Shown: positions 46,230 to 55,382 of the stretch, piece after piece | How positions within the stretch are numbered: the stretch's first letter is position 1 | How the letters are laid out: each line of letters starts with the position of its first letter | Assembly: GCF_023155855.1 (NCBI RefSeq) | Contig: NZ_JAKNUT010000005.1 | Span: 124,001 to 188,000, forward strand | Source: Microbacterium aoyamense | GTDB taxonomy: Bacteria > Actinomycetota > Actinomycetes > Actinomycetales > Microbacteriaceae | Direction of reading: 5' to 3' | Length of the DNA: 64,000 bases | Notes under the pieces: model-generated | What the model saw: the letters and a program-made list of their open reading frames with translations, nothing else | What the model was told of the DNA's origin: nothing | Database searches by the model: none | Program-made: the position numbers and the translations under genes

Positions 46230-48013
46230 CACGTGAGCCCGGCCAGCTGGGCCTGCTCGGCGAAGTTCGGCACCGCGGCCACGAGCTCTTCGAATGTCCC
46301 CCGCGCCGCGATCGTGCCGTCCTGGAGGAAGCAGATCTGGTCGCTGTCGCGGATCGTCGAGAGGCGGTGCGCGACGGAGATGATCGTGACCTCGCCCTTG
46401 AGTCCGCGGATGGATGCCGTGACCAGCGACTCGGTCTTGGTGTCGAGGGCGCTCGTGGCCTCGTCGAGGACGAGGATGAGCGGGTCGCTGTAGAGGGCGC
46501 GGGCGATCCCGAGCCGCTGCCGCTGACCGCCCGACAGAGCGAGTCCGCGTTCGCCGATCCGACCGCGCATGCCGCCGTCGCGCGCTTCCACGGTGCCCCA
46601 CAGCTGAGCCTTCTCGAGAGCAGCGCGGACTTTGTCGAAGTCGATGTCGTCGTCCTCCCACGACAGCGCGACGTTCTGCGCGATCGTGCCGTCGAAGAGG
46701 GCGACCTCCTGCGGAACATAGCCGACCCGCGCGCGCCACGCAGCGAGGACGTCGACGAGGTCCTGGTCGTCGACGCGCATCGTGCCGCGCTGGGGGACGA
46801 GAAGCCCGAGGAGGACGTCGACGAGCGTGGACTTGCCGGCGCCCGAGGACCCCACGAGCGCGAGCGAGGTTCCGATGGGGATGTCGAGATCGATGCCGTG
46901 CACGGCCGGGGTGTCCTCGTGCCCGGGGTAGCCGAACGATACATCGCGCAGGCGCAGGTGCGTGGGCTCACCGACGATGGGCTCGCGCCCGAGCTTCTCG
47001 GCCGCCGCGATGTGGATCTGCGAGGCCTTGATGTCGAAGATCACGGCCTGCACATGCGGGACGTTGGCGGTCGTCGTCACGACGATCGACTGGAAGCCCG
47101 TGAGCGACGGGACGAGCCGGAATCCGGCGACGGCGAACAGCGCGACCGAGGCGATGGCCGACTGCATGCCGCCCGTGAGATAGCCGAGGGCGCCGACGAG
47201 GAGGAATCCGCCGACGAGGGCGGCGTTGAGCACGAACGACGGCAGCGATCCGAGGAAGTTCATGTTCGCGCGGGCGCGCGTGCTGAAGGACCGGTTGTAC
47301 TGGATGACGTCGGCGACCTCGGAGATCTTGTTGCGGAGGGTGATCTCTTTGAGGGCCTGCATCATCTCGGTCATGAGTGCGACCGTCTTGAGGGAGTAGT
47401 CGCGCGAGACGCGACCGGCCTGCACGGACCGCGCAGACACGACCCAGTAGAGGAGCGCCATGATGCCACCGAGGTACGCGACCGTGATGAGAGCGGTCAG
47501 CGGCTGCGCCACGACGATGATGGCGAGGATCAGGACGAAGCTCACGATGAGCGCGGGCAGCTGGATGATCGGCAGGAGGAAGCCGGTTGTGGCGTTGGCG
47601 ATCCCGACGTCCGCGATCCGGACGATCTGCGACGTGTTGCGGGCGAGCCGGTGGGTCCAGGGCGACTTGATGTACGAATCGAACAGCTGACGGCCGATCT
47701 CGAGTTCGAAGGATGCGAACCGACGTGTCGCGAACCACTGCTGCAGCAGCGCGAGCACCGACTTCACGAGGATCAGCACCGCGACGACGGCGAAGACCCA
47801 GATGAACGACTCGGGGCCGACCGTGCCGATCACGGGTAGTCGGATCGGCGCACCCGAGATCATCGGCGCGAGGCTCACTGCCAGCAGCATGATCGCCGTG
47901 ATGTCCAGGACCGTCAGCAGGCACGACACGATCACGTATCGCACGAGGTAGCGGCGCGCGTCGACGGGGAGCCACACCATGAGTTCACGGAACGTGCCAG
48001 CTACGAGCTTCAT
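46229..48013 (-). CDS. ABC exporter/flippase, MsbA/PglK-like
   Basis: A 594-residue half-transporter with an N-terminal membrane domain of about six helices (residues 20-310) and a C-terminal ATPase (about 350-590). Walker A is GSSGAGKST, the signature LSGGQRQRLG, Walker B LVLDEATSALD and the switch histidine AHRLST. The family includes lipid A and lipid-linked oligosaccharide flippases such as PglK. Placed among glycosyltransferases, a lipid-linked glycan is its likely cargo, giving the window a third export route besides Wzm/Wzt and Wzx. ATG at 48013 has no obvious ribosome binding site; with 39 bp to the upstream glycosyltransferase it is probably transcribed from the promoter at 49259. 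Confidence 0.87.
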   Translation of the reverse strand: MKLVAGTFRELMVWLPVDARRYLVRYVIVSCLLTVLDITAIMLLAVSLAPMISGAPIRLPVIGTVGPESFIWVFAVVAVLILVKSVLALLQQWFATRRFASFELEIGRQLFDSYIKSPWTHRLARNTSQIVRIADVGIANATTGFLLPIIQLPALIVSFVLILAIIVVAQPLTALITVAYLGGIMALLYWVVSARSVQAGRVSRDYSLKTVALMTEMMQALKEITLRNKISEVADVIQYNRSFSTRARANMNFLGSLPSFVLNAALVGGFLLVGALGYLTGGMQSAIASVALFAVAGFRLVPSLTGFQSIVVTTTANVPHVQAVIFDIKASQIHIAAAEKLGREPIVGEPTHLRLRDVSFGYPGHEDTPAVHGIDLDIPIGTSLALVGSSGAGKSTLVDVLLGLLVPQRGTMRVDDQDLVDVLAAWRARVGYVPQEVALFDGTIAQNVALSWEDDDIDFDKVRAALEKAQLWGTVEARDGGMRGRIGERGLALSGGQRQRLGIARALYSDPLILVLDEATSALDTKTESLVTASIRGLKGEVTIISVAHRLSTIRDSDQICFLQDGTIAARGTFEELVAAVPNFAEQAQLAGLT

Positions 48014-48052
48014 GCGCGCGCCGAATCGATCGATGAAAGCAGCGGCATCCGT

Positions 48053-49252
48053 CTAGTGTCCCACGTCGCTCCTGAACGGCGGATCCGACCGGATGCCGAG
48101 GAACCCGCGCAACGCGTCCGCGCTCCGGCGGCCATCGTGGACCTCCCTCACGAACGCGGGACCCCGCGCCGCACGATCGACGAACGGTGCCGGGTCGGCG
48201 ACGACCTCGCGAAGGAGCGCCTCGAGCTCGTCGGCCCGCGCCTGGACGACGGGAAGATCGAGACCGGTGCGCTCGCGGACGATGCGCCTCGTCTGCTCGG
48301 CGACATGACTGATCACGACGCGCCCCGCGGCCATCGCCTCGCACGTCGCGACGCCGTAGATGCCGAGCGAGAACTGGTCGAGCACGATGTCCGCGTCGCC
48401 GTAGACGCTCGGCATCCGGTCGGCCGGCACGCCGTGGATCTCGCGGTATTCGATGAGTCCCTCTTCGTCGAGACGCCGCAGCGCCGGGGCGACCAGGGCG
48501 CTCCCCTTGAGTCCGCTGTTGCTCGGAGCGTGGACGACGATCGGCCGCTCGCGCGACAGCGGCGGCTGCTTCGCCGCCCGACCCCAGCGGTCGACGTCGA
48601 CGACGACGGGCAGCCACTCGGCGCCGGGAAGCTCGCCCAGCAGATCGGGCGTGGAGACGAACACAGGCAGACCCGCGGCATCGGCGAGGGCGTGATTGCG
48701 CGCCGTGATCTCTTCGAGCCGACCGCTGTCGTCGTAGCCGCCCGCGTGGAACGGCGAGTCCCGCTCGACCTGCGCGTGGGCGCTCGGGCGCCTGATGTCG
48801 CTCCCATGAAAGAGGAGCGCGACGCGGATGCCCGCAGCGGTCATCATGTCGAGTTGGCCGCTCACCGTGCCGTCGGTGCCGAACAGGTGCCGACCCGATT
48901 CGACGATCACATGCGTGAACCTCCGCAGGACGGCGCGGCGCTGGCGGGCGCGCCAGAACCCGTTCGTGCGGAAGAGCACGGTGTCCACTACGTGGTCCGC
49001 GGGATACGCGAACACGTCCTGCGGAGTGCGGTACATGAAGTCCGACGCGGAGACTCCCGGCAGTCGCTCTGCGGCGCGCGCCCACGCGTATCCCTGCCCC
49101 GCAGAGTTGACGGGACCGATCAGCAGTCGGACGGGGGTGCGACCGGACGACGTCGTCCCCGCGGCGCGCGCGGCCCGTCGGTCCTGCCGACGGCGCCACG
49201 AGCGCTGCACGAGGGGGATGCGCTGCAGGCGGATTCTCAGCGCACGGAGCAT
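48053..49252 (-). CDS. glycosyltransferase-like protein, GT-B fold
   Basis: A 399-residue protein with a basic N-terminus, then VRLLIGPVNSAGQGYAWARA. It contains ESGRHLFGTDG and LLFHGSDIRRP in the first half, VHAPSNSGLKGSALVAPALRR at the junction, and VLDQFSLGIYGVATCEAMAAG in the donor-site position, where the acidic E-x7-E of GT4 is only partly kept (one Glu in CEAMA). It is probably a diverged GT4 enzyme. ATG at 49252 is leaderless by appearance, with TAGGGT six bases upstream (49259-49264). It leads the five-gene run down to 42773. Confidence 0.72.
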   Translation of the reverse strand: MLRALRIRLQRIPLVQRSWRRRQDRRAARAAGTTSSGRTPVRLLIGPVNSAGQGYAWARAAERLPGVSASDFMYRTPQDVFAYPADHVVDTVLFRTNGFWRARQRRAVLRRFTHVIVESGRHLFGTDGTVSGQLDMMTAAGIRVALLFHGSDIRRPSAHAQVERDSPFHAGGYDDSGRLEEITARNHALADAAGLPVFVSTPDLLGELPGAEWLPVVVDVDRWGRAAKQPPLSRERPIVVHAPSNSGLKGSALVAPALRRLDEEGLIEYREIHGVPADRMPSVYGDADIVLDQFSLGIYGVATCEAMAAGRVVISHVAEQTRRIVRERTGLDLPVVQARADELEALLREVVADPAPFVDRAARGPAFVREVHDGRRSADALRGFLGIRSDPPFRSDVGH

Positions 49253-49258
49253 GAGTCG

Positions 49259-49264
49259 ACCCTA
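49259..49264 (-). promoter_or_regulatory. -10 element of leaderless promoter for the ABC/glycosyltransferase operon
   Basis: TAGGGT on the minus strand, six bases before the ATG at 49252, in the 35-bp gap downstream of a CWB2 gene. It probably drives the genes down to 42773. Confidence 0.55.
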
Positions 49265-49287
49265 GCGATGCCGTCGCCCTATCCCGA

Positions 49288-50424
49288 TCACCAGCATCCT
49301 GCGAGCGATGCGACCTCGTCCCCCAAGACGAGACGGCCGCCGACGAGGGTCACGCGATCCCAGCCTCCGATGTAGTGGCTGCCCGGGGCCGGGATGCAGG
49401 TCGTGGTCGCGAGGTAGACGGCGCCGCCGGTGAACTTGGAATCGCGCGCGAGCTTGCCCGCCAGCGGGATCGCGGCGAGCGCGTCGGCGTAGCCGGTTCC
49501 CGAGACCACGAGCGCCTGTGTCGGGATGCCCTCGAACTTCCGGCCGAAGTAGGTCGTGTTGATCCCCGTGGCCGTGTGATAGCGGCTGCCGGTCAGCGCC
49601 GAAGCCCGTTCGGCGACGTCGAGCCGGTTCTCGAGCTGGTCGAGGATGCCGTCGCTCACCGCTCCGGCGCCACCCGCCACCATGGCTTTCGAGACACCGA
49701 GATCATCGATCAGCGCGATCGTGGGTGCATCCAGGCGGTCCGCCTTTCCATCGACGATGATGACCGGCTCGCCGAACGCGGCGGACGCCGCGCCGCCGGC
49801 GAGCGCGTCGGGGAAGTCCAGCCCCGTCGCGATCAGGGTCCGCGTCACGCGGATCGGCCCCGTGAAGGCGTCGCGGACGATCTTCCGCCCCGTCTCGTAG
49901 CGGTCGATGCCGCCGAGCCGTGTCACGGACGTCCCCGGCCGCACGAGCGCGTCGACCTGCGCGGCGACGGCGGCTGAGACGGCACCCGTGCCGCCCGCGA
50001 TGATGACGCGTTCCGGGTCGAGCCTGGCGATCTCGGCGGCCACCGCCGACGGGATCTCGGTCTTCTTCACCAGCAGCAGCACGCCCTCGCGGACGCTCGC
50101 CGCCGGGCCGGCGGTCAGCGCATCGGGGAACGACTCACCACTCGCGAGATAGACGACGGGGGCGCGGGTACCGGCGGGGATGACGCGCTGCGAGACCTGG
50201 ACCGAGGTCGAGTAGCGGTCGGGGCCTGAGATGCGACCACTCGCGACGGACGACGAGAACGTCACCGGGGCGGGTTCGACCGCGGGCCCCGGCAGCTCGA
50301 CGACGGACGGGTCGTCGACGGGGGCATCGGCGTGCGCGGCCATCGGGAGGCCCGTGACGACGAGTGCGAGTGCTGCGGCGAGAGCCGCGATACGAGCGTG
50401 ACGGACCCGCTGGAAAGTGGACAT
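49288..50424 (-). CDS. secreted protein consisting only of CWB2 repeats
   Basis: A 378-residue exported protein. The signal peptide is about residues 1-33 (IAALAAALALVVTGLPMAAHA). After a short linker, three CWB2 repeats fill the rest (about 75-378): RISGPDRYSTS, SFPDALTAG, IIAGGTGAVS; RLGGIDRYETG, DFPDALAGG, MVAGGAGAVS; and a less regular third with GTGYADALA and a final C-x-W ending. No effector domain is present, so it may cover or compete for wall-glycan sites, or carry function in the repeats themselves. ATG at 50424 follows AGAGGA by seven bases. It sits between the glycosyltransferase operon and the epimerase gene. Confidence 0.85.
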   Translation of the reverse strand: MSTFQRVRHARIAALAAALALVVTGLPMAAHADAPVDDPSVVELPGPAVEPAPVTFSSSVASGRISGPDRYSTSVQVSQRVIPAGTRAPVVYLASGESFPDALTAGPAASVREGVLLLVKKTEIPSAVAAEIARLDPERVIIAGGTGAVSAAVAAQVDALVRPGTSVTRLGGIDRYETGRKIVRDAFTGPIRVTRTLIATGLDFPDALAGGAASAAFGEPVIIVDGKADRLDAPTIALIDDLGVSKAMVAGGAGAVSDGILDQLENRLDVAERASALTGSRYHTATGINTTYFGRKFEGIPTQALVVSGTGYADALAAIPLAGKLARDSKFTGGAVYLATTTCIPAPGSHYIGGWDRVTLVGGRLVLGDEVASLAGCW

Positions 50425-50592
50425 GACGATTCCTCTCGGATGATTCGGCGGATGAGCCGAAGCAAACGTAGGCAGGCGTGGGCCACCGCTTCGTCCGAAA
50501 CGATGCACATCCGTAGTCGTGCGTCCGAATACCGTGCTGTGGAGGAGAGGTTGCGTGGTGAGAGGGGCGCCGTTGCGTACTGCGGTGCCGGA
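50425..50592 (-). promoter_or_regulatory. promoter region with direct repeats and a 5' hairpin
   Basis: A 168-bp gap. TACGTT (50465-50470) is a -10 candidate with transcription near 50458. A 6-bp inverted repeat, TTCGGC (50444-50449) with GCCGAA (50456-50461), sits at the 5' end of the message. CGTCCGAA occurs twice, at 50492-50499 and 50522-50529, 30 bp apart (about three helical turns) and just upstream of the -10, a possible operator. No convincing terminator for the epimerase operon was found here. Confidence 0.4.
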
Positions 50593-52578
50593 TCAGTCGG
50601 CCGGCGCGACGTCGAGCGGGTCGATGTCCCAGGGCGCGGTCGTCGGCATGCGACCGGCCGGCGGGACCCAGTCTTCGCGGAGCAGCTGAGCCCATTCGCT
50701 GAACTCCGGGTCACGCGTGATGCGTGCGAGCGTATCGAGCTGCCACGAGTGGATGACGTGGTAGGTCGAGTTCTCCCAGAACTTCCGCTGGCAGTACGCC
50801 TCGTCCGCGCAGTAGTAGGAGATCCCGCCGGGATTCCGGATCGACGGCATCCAGTCCAGCACGGTCTGCGCACCGCCGTCGAGATAGCGCTCGACTTCGG
50901 GGTCGCCCGTGTACTTCCAGTAGTCGTAGAGGCCGAAGACGGCGAACGCGTGGCCGTTGAGCACGACGAGCGGCGGCACACCGCCCTTCGCGTACTCCTC
51001 GAAGACGAGGGACCCGTTGCGGACGAAGGTGGACCACGGCCCCGTCTCGGCGCGCGGCTGGGTGAAGCTGAGCCATGTCGCGTGCGCGGCGACATCCCAC
51101 CGCTCTTCGCCCGTCTCGACGGCCAGGCGCGTGAAGAGCGAGAGCGCCTCTCCCTGCGCCATCCCGGACCACCACGGCGGCGACAACCGCCGATCGTCAT
51201 AGGACCACGGGAACTTGTACGGGAACCACCAGGCGTCGCCACGGGGAACGCGGATGGCGGCGAGCTGCTCGGCATGGCGCACGGCGGACCGCAGCCAGCG
51301 CGTCTCGCCCGTGCGCTCGTACTCGAGCAGCGCCGATATGCCGTACTGGGCATAGGCGACGGGGTGATCCTCACGGATGCGCGTGTACACCCGGTAGTAG
51401 ATGAGCAGCCCGGTCGGATCGAGTCCGCGCGCGGGATTGCGGACGTCGACGGGAGGACGATCGCTGTACGGTGCGTCGACGTCGGTCGCGAAGTCCCACC
51501 CGCCCGACGCCCACGTCTCGTCGATCACCGACGTGTCGGGGGCGACGCAGGGCTCGAGGCTCGCGGCGGCCTCCGAGACGACGCCGGTGCCGCCGAGCGT
51601 GCGGACCTCGTCCGCAGGTCGCTGGGCGAGCGCGGAGTGGATGCCGGCGGGGATGCAGTCGCGCGACGTGATGAACAACGGCACACCCCAGTGGCCCGCG
51701 AGCGCTGCTCCCGCGAGCGCATCCGGGTAGTCCATGCCGCCCGCGAGCAGGGTTCCGCTCGGTCCGTCGGCGGGGAAGAACGCCTGATTGATCAGCGCGG
51801 CGGTGTCGAACCGCGATGGACCGCCGTAGCGATTCACGACGAACCCGACGGCCTGCAGCTGCCCCTGGATGTCGGCGCTCACCGCCCCGTAGCCGCCCGC
51901 GATCGACACCGACTCGACGCCGAGGCCGGCGAGCATCGCCATCGTGGCGGCGGGGATGCTCGATGCCGCGCCGTCCACGAGCACGACGGGCGCGTCCATC
52001 GCCGCCGCCGCGCCGGACGCCGCGAGCGCATCGGGGAACTGGCGCCCCGTCGCCAGGAAGACCGTCGACGCACCTTGGGCCCCGAAGGCGTCCTCGACGA
52101 TCGAACGCCCGGTTCCGTAGCGGTCGGTCTCGGCCATGCGCGTCGTGGGGGCGATCGTCTCGAGCGTCGCGACGACGGCATCCGACACGACCGACCTGCC
52201 TCCGACCACGACGATTCGCTGAGGCGCGCGGGCGCGGATCTCTTCCTCGACGACGGCGGGCAGGGCGTCCGGCGCCGTGACGAGCAGCGGCCCGCCGAAG
52301 TGCGCCGCCGCGGCTGCGGCCGAGAGCGCGTCGGGGAAGTCCAGGCCGGTGGCGACGTAGAGCGCCTCGACGCCCACGGGGAACTCCTCCGCGATGCGCG
52401 CGGCCGTCTCGTACCGACTCGCTCCCGAGAGCCGCTCGGCCTGCGCCGACGAGGTCTCGAGGACCGGCCTCGGTGCGGCTGTGGCGGTGGAGGGCACGAC
52501 GATGGATGCCACGAGCACCGCGATGACGGCGGCCGACCGCCACCTGGGCCGACTCCTCTGCATCCTCATGCCCCTCAT
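50593..52578 (-). CDS. CWB2-anchored D-glucuronyl C5-epimerase-like protein
   Basis: A 661-residue exported protein. The signal peptide is about residues 12-35. Three CWB2 repeats occupy about 47-345 (RLSGASRYETA, FPDALSA, PLLVT, VVVGGRSVVS and so on). Residues about 380-640 match the C-terminal catalytic domain of D-glucuronyl C5-epimerases (PF06662): WWSGMAQGEALSLFTRL, VLNGHAFAVFGLYDYWKYTG, GGISYYCADEAYC, and YHVIHSWQLDTLARIT, equivalent to the YH-HI-QL block of heparosan epimerases. These enzymes flip D-glucuronate to L-iduronate within a polymer. It ends a tightly coupled operon (ATGA overlap with the GT-C gene). Combination of an epimerase with wall-binding modules is unusual. Activity, polymer and direction are inference; Tyr residues in SYYC and TYHV are candidate catalytic residues. 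Confidence 0.85.
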   Translation of the reverse strand: MRGMRMQRSRPRWRSAAVIAVLVASIVVPSTATAAPRPVLETSSAQAERLSGASRYETAARIAEEFPVGVEALYVATGLDFPDALSAAAAAAHFGGPLLVTAPDALPAVVEEEIRARAPQRIVVVGGRSVVSDAVVATLETIAPTTRMAETDRYGTGRSIVEDAFGAQGASTVFLATGRQFPDALAASGAAAAMDAPVVLVDGAASSIPAATMAMLAGLGVESVSIAGGYGAVSADIQGQLQAVGFVVNRYGGPSRFDTAALINQAFFPADGPSGTLLAGGMDYPDALAGAALAGHWGVPLFITSRDCIPAGIHSALAQRPADEVRTLGGTGVVSEAAASLEPCVAPDTSVIDETWASGGWDFATDVDAPYSDRPPVDVRNPARGLDPTGLLIYYRVYTRIREDHPVAYAQYGISALLEYERTGETRWLRSAVRHAEQLAAIRVPRGDAWWFPYKFPWSYDDRRLSPPWWSGMAQGEALSLFTRLAVETGEERWDVAAHATWLSFTQPRAETGPWSTFVRNGSLVFEEYAKGGVPPLVVLNGHAFAVFGLYDYWKYTGDPEVERYLDGGAQTVLDWMPSIRNPGGISYYCADEAYCQRKFWENSTYHVIHSWQLDTLARITRDPEFSEWAQLLREDWVPPAGRMPTTAPWDIDPLDVAPAD

Positions 52579-53996
52579 CGCCCGGTGCTCTCGTAGAGCA
52601 CGAACCGGTCGTTGCGTGCCACCTCGGCGTAGTCTCGCGCGAGGATCGCCTGCATCCGCTCATCACCCACCGACGTGGCCACGATCCACTCGGGACGTTC
52701 CTCTTCGACGAAGCCGAGCGACTCGTCGAGCACACGGGGATCGTTGGACCCCCACCACTCCTGCATCGTGAAGTAGCGCTGAACGGGCAGGGTGCCGGCA
52801 TTCAGGAAGAAACGCGCGTCGAGGTTCCAGCCGTAGACGCCCTGGTGCTCGGACTCCGGGACCCCCGCGAGGATGTCCTCGACGTCCGCCGTGTAGGCGG
52901 GCTCGTTCGCGCGGACCTGTGCCGCGGCCTCGCGCCCCGACATCGTCCACACCAGCGCGACGGCGACGATGAGCGCCGCGGCGAGGACGTGCAGCCGCAA
53001 CCGGCCGGTGACCGGCTGCAGCGCGAGGGCCACGCCCAGCGCGACCCCGGGAACAGCGACCTGGAGGTAGTGGAAGTAGCCGGTCGTCGACAGCAGGAGA
53101 GCGCCGGCCGTGGATGCCGCGAGGATCCACCCGAGGAGAAGGAACCGCCCCCGTTTGCGGAACTGCGCATCGACGAATCCGCCGACGAGCGGCGCGAAGA
53201 TGCCGATGATCGCGAGATAGACGAACCCGTTGACGAAGATCCGGTCGAGCGTGATGACCTCGTTGCCGCGATACGCGGCGCTGAACAGGAACGTCCCGTC
53301 GATCATCTCGTCGAGCGCGCCGACGATGGCGAATCCCAGCAGGAACGCTCCGCAGACGACGACGAAGCCCGCGAGGGATGCCAGGAGCGGCGCCCACAAG
53401 CGCCGGCGGCGGACGAGGGTCCAGACGAAGAAGGCCAGGAACATTCCGAAGATGGGCAGGGCGTTGTTGATGCGGATGAAGACGACATAGCCGAACGCCG
53501 CGCCCGCGGCGGCGAACCACCACAAGCGCGCCTCGCGCTGCGTCATCCACTCCCGCGTGAGGACGAACATCGCCAGCGCGATGAAGGGAAGCGAGTACTC
53601 CTCGCTGAGGTTGCCGTGCTCGTACGCCGGGGCGAGGAAGGCGATCGATGCCGCGATCACGGTCCACGCGCCGACGGCTCCCGTCATCCGGCGCGTCATC
53701 GCGTAGAGCAGAGCGAGCGTCGCGTAGAGGAAGAGGATCTGCAGGATGAAGATGCCGATCCGACCCGGGACGAGCACCTGCGCGAGCCATTGGATGACGA
53801 ACAGGCCCGGACCCTTGTGGTCCCAGATGTCGACGTAGAGCGTCTGCCCTTGCGCCATCGCGGTCCCGATGAGCCGGAACATCGCGCTGTCGCCGCCGAA
53901 CCAGGGACGCAGCGGGCTGGTCGTGCCCGAGAGGAGGGTCACGAACAGCGCAGAGACGCCGAGCAGTGCGGCGTTGCGTGCGATGGGGCGAGTCAT
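52575..53996 (-). CDS. GT-C family membrane glycosyltransferase (GT39-like)
   Basis: A 473-residue membrane protein with about ten hydrophobic segments and a soluble tail of about 90 residues. The first periplasmic-type loop has FGGDSAMFRL and VDIWDHKGPGLF; the DHK-PG wording is typical of PMT-like GT-C transferases that use polyprenyl-phosphate sugars outside the membrane. It follows gtrA and a GtrB-like GT2 gene, the classic three-part system for decorating surface glycans. ATG at 53996 overlaps the gtrA stop (ATGA) with AAGGA upstream, and its own stop overlaps the epimerase start. The sugar moved is unknown; a uronate or a diacetamido-uronate is possible given the operon. Confidence 0.83.
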   Translation of the reverse strand: MTRPIARNAALLGVSALFVTLLSGTTSPLRPWFGGDSAMFRLIGTAMAQGQTLYVDIWDHKGPGLFVIQWLAQVLVPGRIGIFILQILFLYATLALLYAMTRRMTGAVGAWTVIAASIAFLAPAYEHGNLSEEYSLPFIALAMFVLTREWMTQREARLWWFAAAGAAFGYVVFIRINNALPIFGMFLAFFVWTLVRRRRLWAPLLASLAGFVVVCGAFLLGFAIVGALDEMIDGTFLFSAAYRGNEVITLDRIFVNGFVYLAIIGIFAPLVGGFVDAQFRKRGRFLLLGWILAASTAGALLLSTTGYFHYLQVAVPGVALGVALALQPVTGRLRLHVLAAALIVAVALVWTMSGREAAAQVRANEPAYTADVEDILAGVPESEHQGVYGWNLDARFFLNAGTLPVQRYFTMQEWWGSNDPRVLDESLGFVEEERPEWIVATSVGDERMQAILARDYAEVARNDRFVLYESTGR

Positions 53997-54424
53997 CCAC
54001 GGTCCTTCGCGTCGGCGGGTGTGCGGAACACGAATGCGCTGTAGAGCAGGTAGTTCCAGATGAGCGAGACGACGGTCGCGGCGAGCTTGGCGATCAGCAG
54101 CGCCCACATCTCGGGCAGCAAGGGAACCAGCCACAGGGAGACGATCCAGATCACGAGCGGCTGGAGCACCCACAGTGCGAACATCGTCACGACGAGGAAG
54201 CGCACGGCCTGCCCGATCATCCCGGGGCCTGCGCGGAATGTGTAGAAGCGGTTGACGAAGAAGCTGAAGGCCAGCGCGACCGTCGTGGAGATCATGTTCG
54301 CGGGGATCACCGCCATGTTCAGCCACGTCAGAGCGAGGAACAGGCAGATGTCGATCGCCGTGTTCGCGAGCCCCACCACGATGAATCGCCAGGGCCGCTG
54401 CATCCGGCTAGCGGGGGTCGCCAC
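53993..54424 (-). CDS. gtrA: GtrA-family polyprenyl-phosphate sugar flippase
   Basis: A 143-residue protein with four hydrophobic segments. It has the family start RFIVVGLANTAIDICLF, a SFFVNRFYTFRAG loop and an IWNYLLYSAFVFR end, as in GtrA. It is thought to flip the lipid-linked monosaccharide made by GtrB-like enzymes. GTG at 54424 has GGAG seven bases upstream and overlaps the GT2 gene by 17 bases; an ATG at 54403 lies just past that stop but has no ribosome binding site. Confidence 0.92.
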   Translation of the reverse strand: MATPASRMQRPWRFIVVGLANTAIDICLFLALTWLNMAVIPANMISTTVALAFSFFVNRFYTFRAGPGMIGQAVRFLVVTMFALWVLQPLVIWIVSLWLVPLLPEMWALLIAKLAATVVSLIWNYLLYSAFVFRTPADAKDRG

Positions 54425-55382
54425 GATGATGCTCCTGCACGACGTAGACGGGCCGACGCTTGGACTCGGTGAAGATGCGGGCGACGTACTCGCCGATGAT
54501 GCCGAGCGAGATGAGCTGCACGCCGCCGAGGAACAGGATGACGGCCATCATCGACGGGTAGCCCGCCAGATCGATGCCGAAGAAGATCGTGCGCAGCAGG
54601 ATCACGACGAGATAGATGAAGGCGGCGAGCGAGACGATGAGGCCGAGGAACGTCGAGATGCGCAGCGGTGTCGTGGTGAAAGAGGTGAATCCGTCGACGG
54701 CGAGCCCCATCAAGCGGGGGTAGTTCCATTTCGTGCGGCCGGCGGCGCGGGGCGCGCGATCGAACAGGATCTCCTTCTTGCGGAACCCGATCCAGCTGTA
54801 CAGGCCCTTCGTGTACCGCTCGGACTCGCGCAGGCGGACGAGGACGTCGATGCACCGTCGGTCCAGGAGGCGGAAGTCCCCCGTGTCGGTCTGGATCTCG
54901 ATGCGGGTCGTGCGCTGCAGGAGGCGGTAGTACCAGCGCGAGGATGCCCGCTTCACGGCGCTCTCCCCCGCCCGCGTCCTGCGCCGCGCGTAGACGTCGT
55001 CGTAGCCTTCCTCCCACGCCGCGAGCATCTCGACGATGAGCGCCGGCGGGTCCTGCAGGTCGACATCGATGAGGATGACGGCGTCCGACGCGACGACATC
55101 GAGACCGGCGAGCATCGCGCTCTCTTTGCCGAAGTTTCGGCTGAGACGCAGGATCGAGACGCGCGGATCTGCCAGTGCGAGACGGGCGAGACGCTCAGGA
55201 GTCGAATCGCGGCTTCCGTCGTCGACGAAGAGGATCTCGAAGACGTAGGAGTGGAGACCCGCGAGCACGGCGCTGACCTCGGTGTGGAACCGGTCGACGA
55301 CCTCCTCCTCGTCGAACACCGGGACCAGCAGTGTCACGGTGCGGCGCAGCTGATCGTCGCCGCCGGCCGAGGGCTCGGTCAT
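54408..55382 (-). CDS. polyprenyl-phosphate glycosyltransferase, GtrB/DPM1-like
   Basis: A 324-residue membrane GT2 enzyme. The cytosolic domain has LLVPVFDEEEVVDRFH, FVDDGSRDST, LSRNFGKESAMLAGL, the DVDLQDPP metal motif and the GDFRLLDRRC segment, all typical of GtrB/ArnC-like enzymes. Two C-terminal transmembrane helices (about 230-300) separated by FFGIDLAGYPS complete the usual plan. It loads a sugar onto undecaprenyl phosphate. ATG at 55382 overlaps the oxidoreductase stop (ATGA). The upstream aminotransferase and oxidoreductase suggest the sugar could be an amino-uronate, but this is inference. Confidence 0.92.
   Translation of the reverse strand: MTEPSAGGDDQLRRTVTLLVPVFDEEEVVDRFHTEVSAVLAGLHSYVFEILFVDDGSRDSTPERLARLALADPRVSILRLSRNFGKESAMLAGLDVVASDAVILIDVDLQDPPALIVEMLAAWEEGYDDVYARRRTRAGESAVKRASSRWYYRLLQRTTRIEIQTDTGDFRLLDRRCIDVLVRLRESERYTKGLYSWIGFRKKEILFDRAPRAAGRTKWNYPRLMGLAVDGFTSFTTTPLRISTFLGLIVSLAAFIYLVVILLRTIFFGIDLAGYPSMMAVILFLGGVQLISLGIIGEYVARIFTESKRRPVYVVQEHHRGDPR

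Noticed and set aside
50593-52578. C-terminal domain of the CWB2 protein as an alginate/heparin lyase or generic six-hairpin glycosidase
   Set aside because: The GMAQG, VLNG-GLYDYWKYTG and YH-IH-QL blocks fit the C5-epimerase C-terminal domain better; lyases share the helical-barrel look but not these blocks.
50332-52596. Long plus-strand frame (754 codons) opposite the epimerase gene
   Set aside because: The minus strand shows CWB2 and C5-epimerase blocks; the plus frame is an antisense shadow.
54733-54930. Short plus-strand frame opposite the GtrB-like gene
   Set aside because: Arg/Ser-rich composition, no ribosome binding site, fully antisense to a conserved gene.
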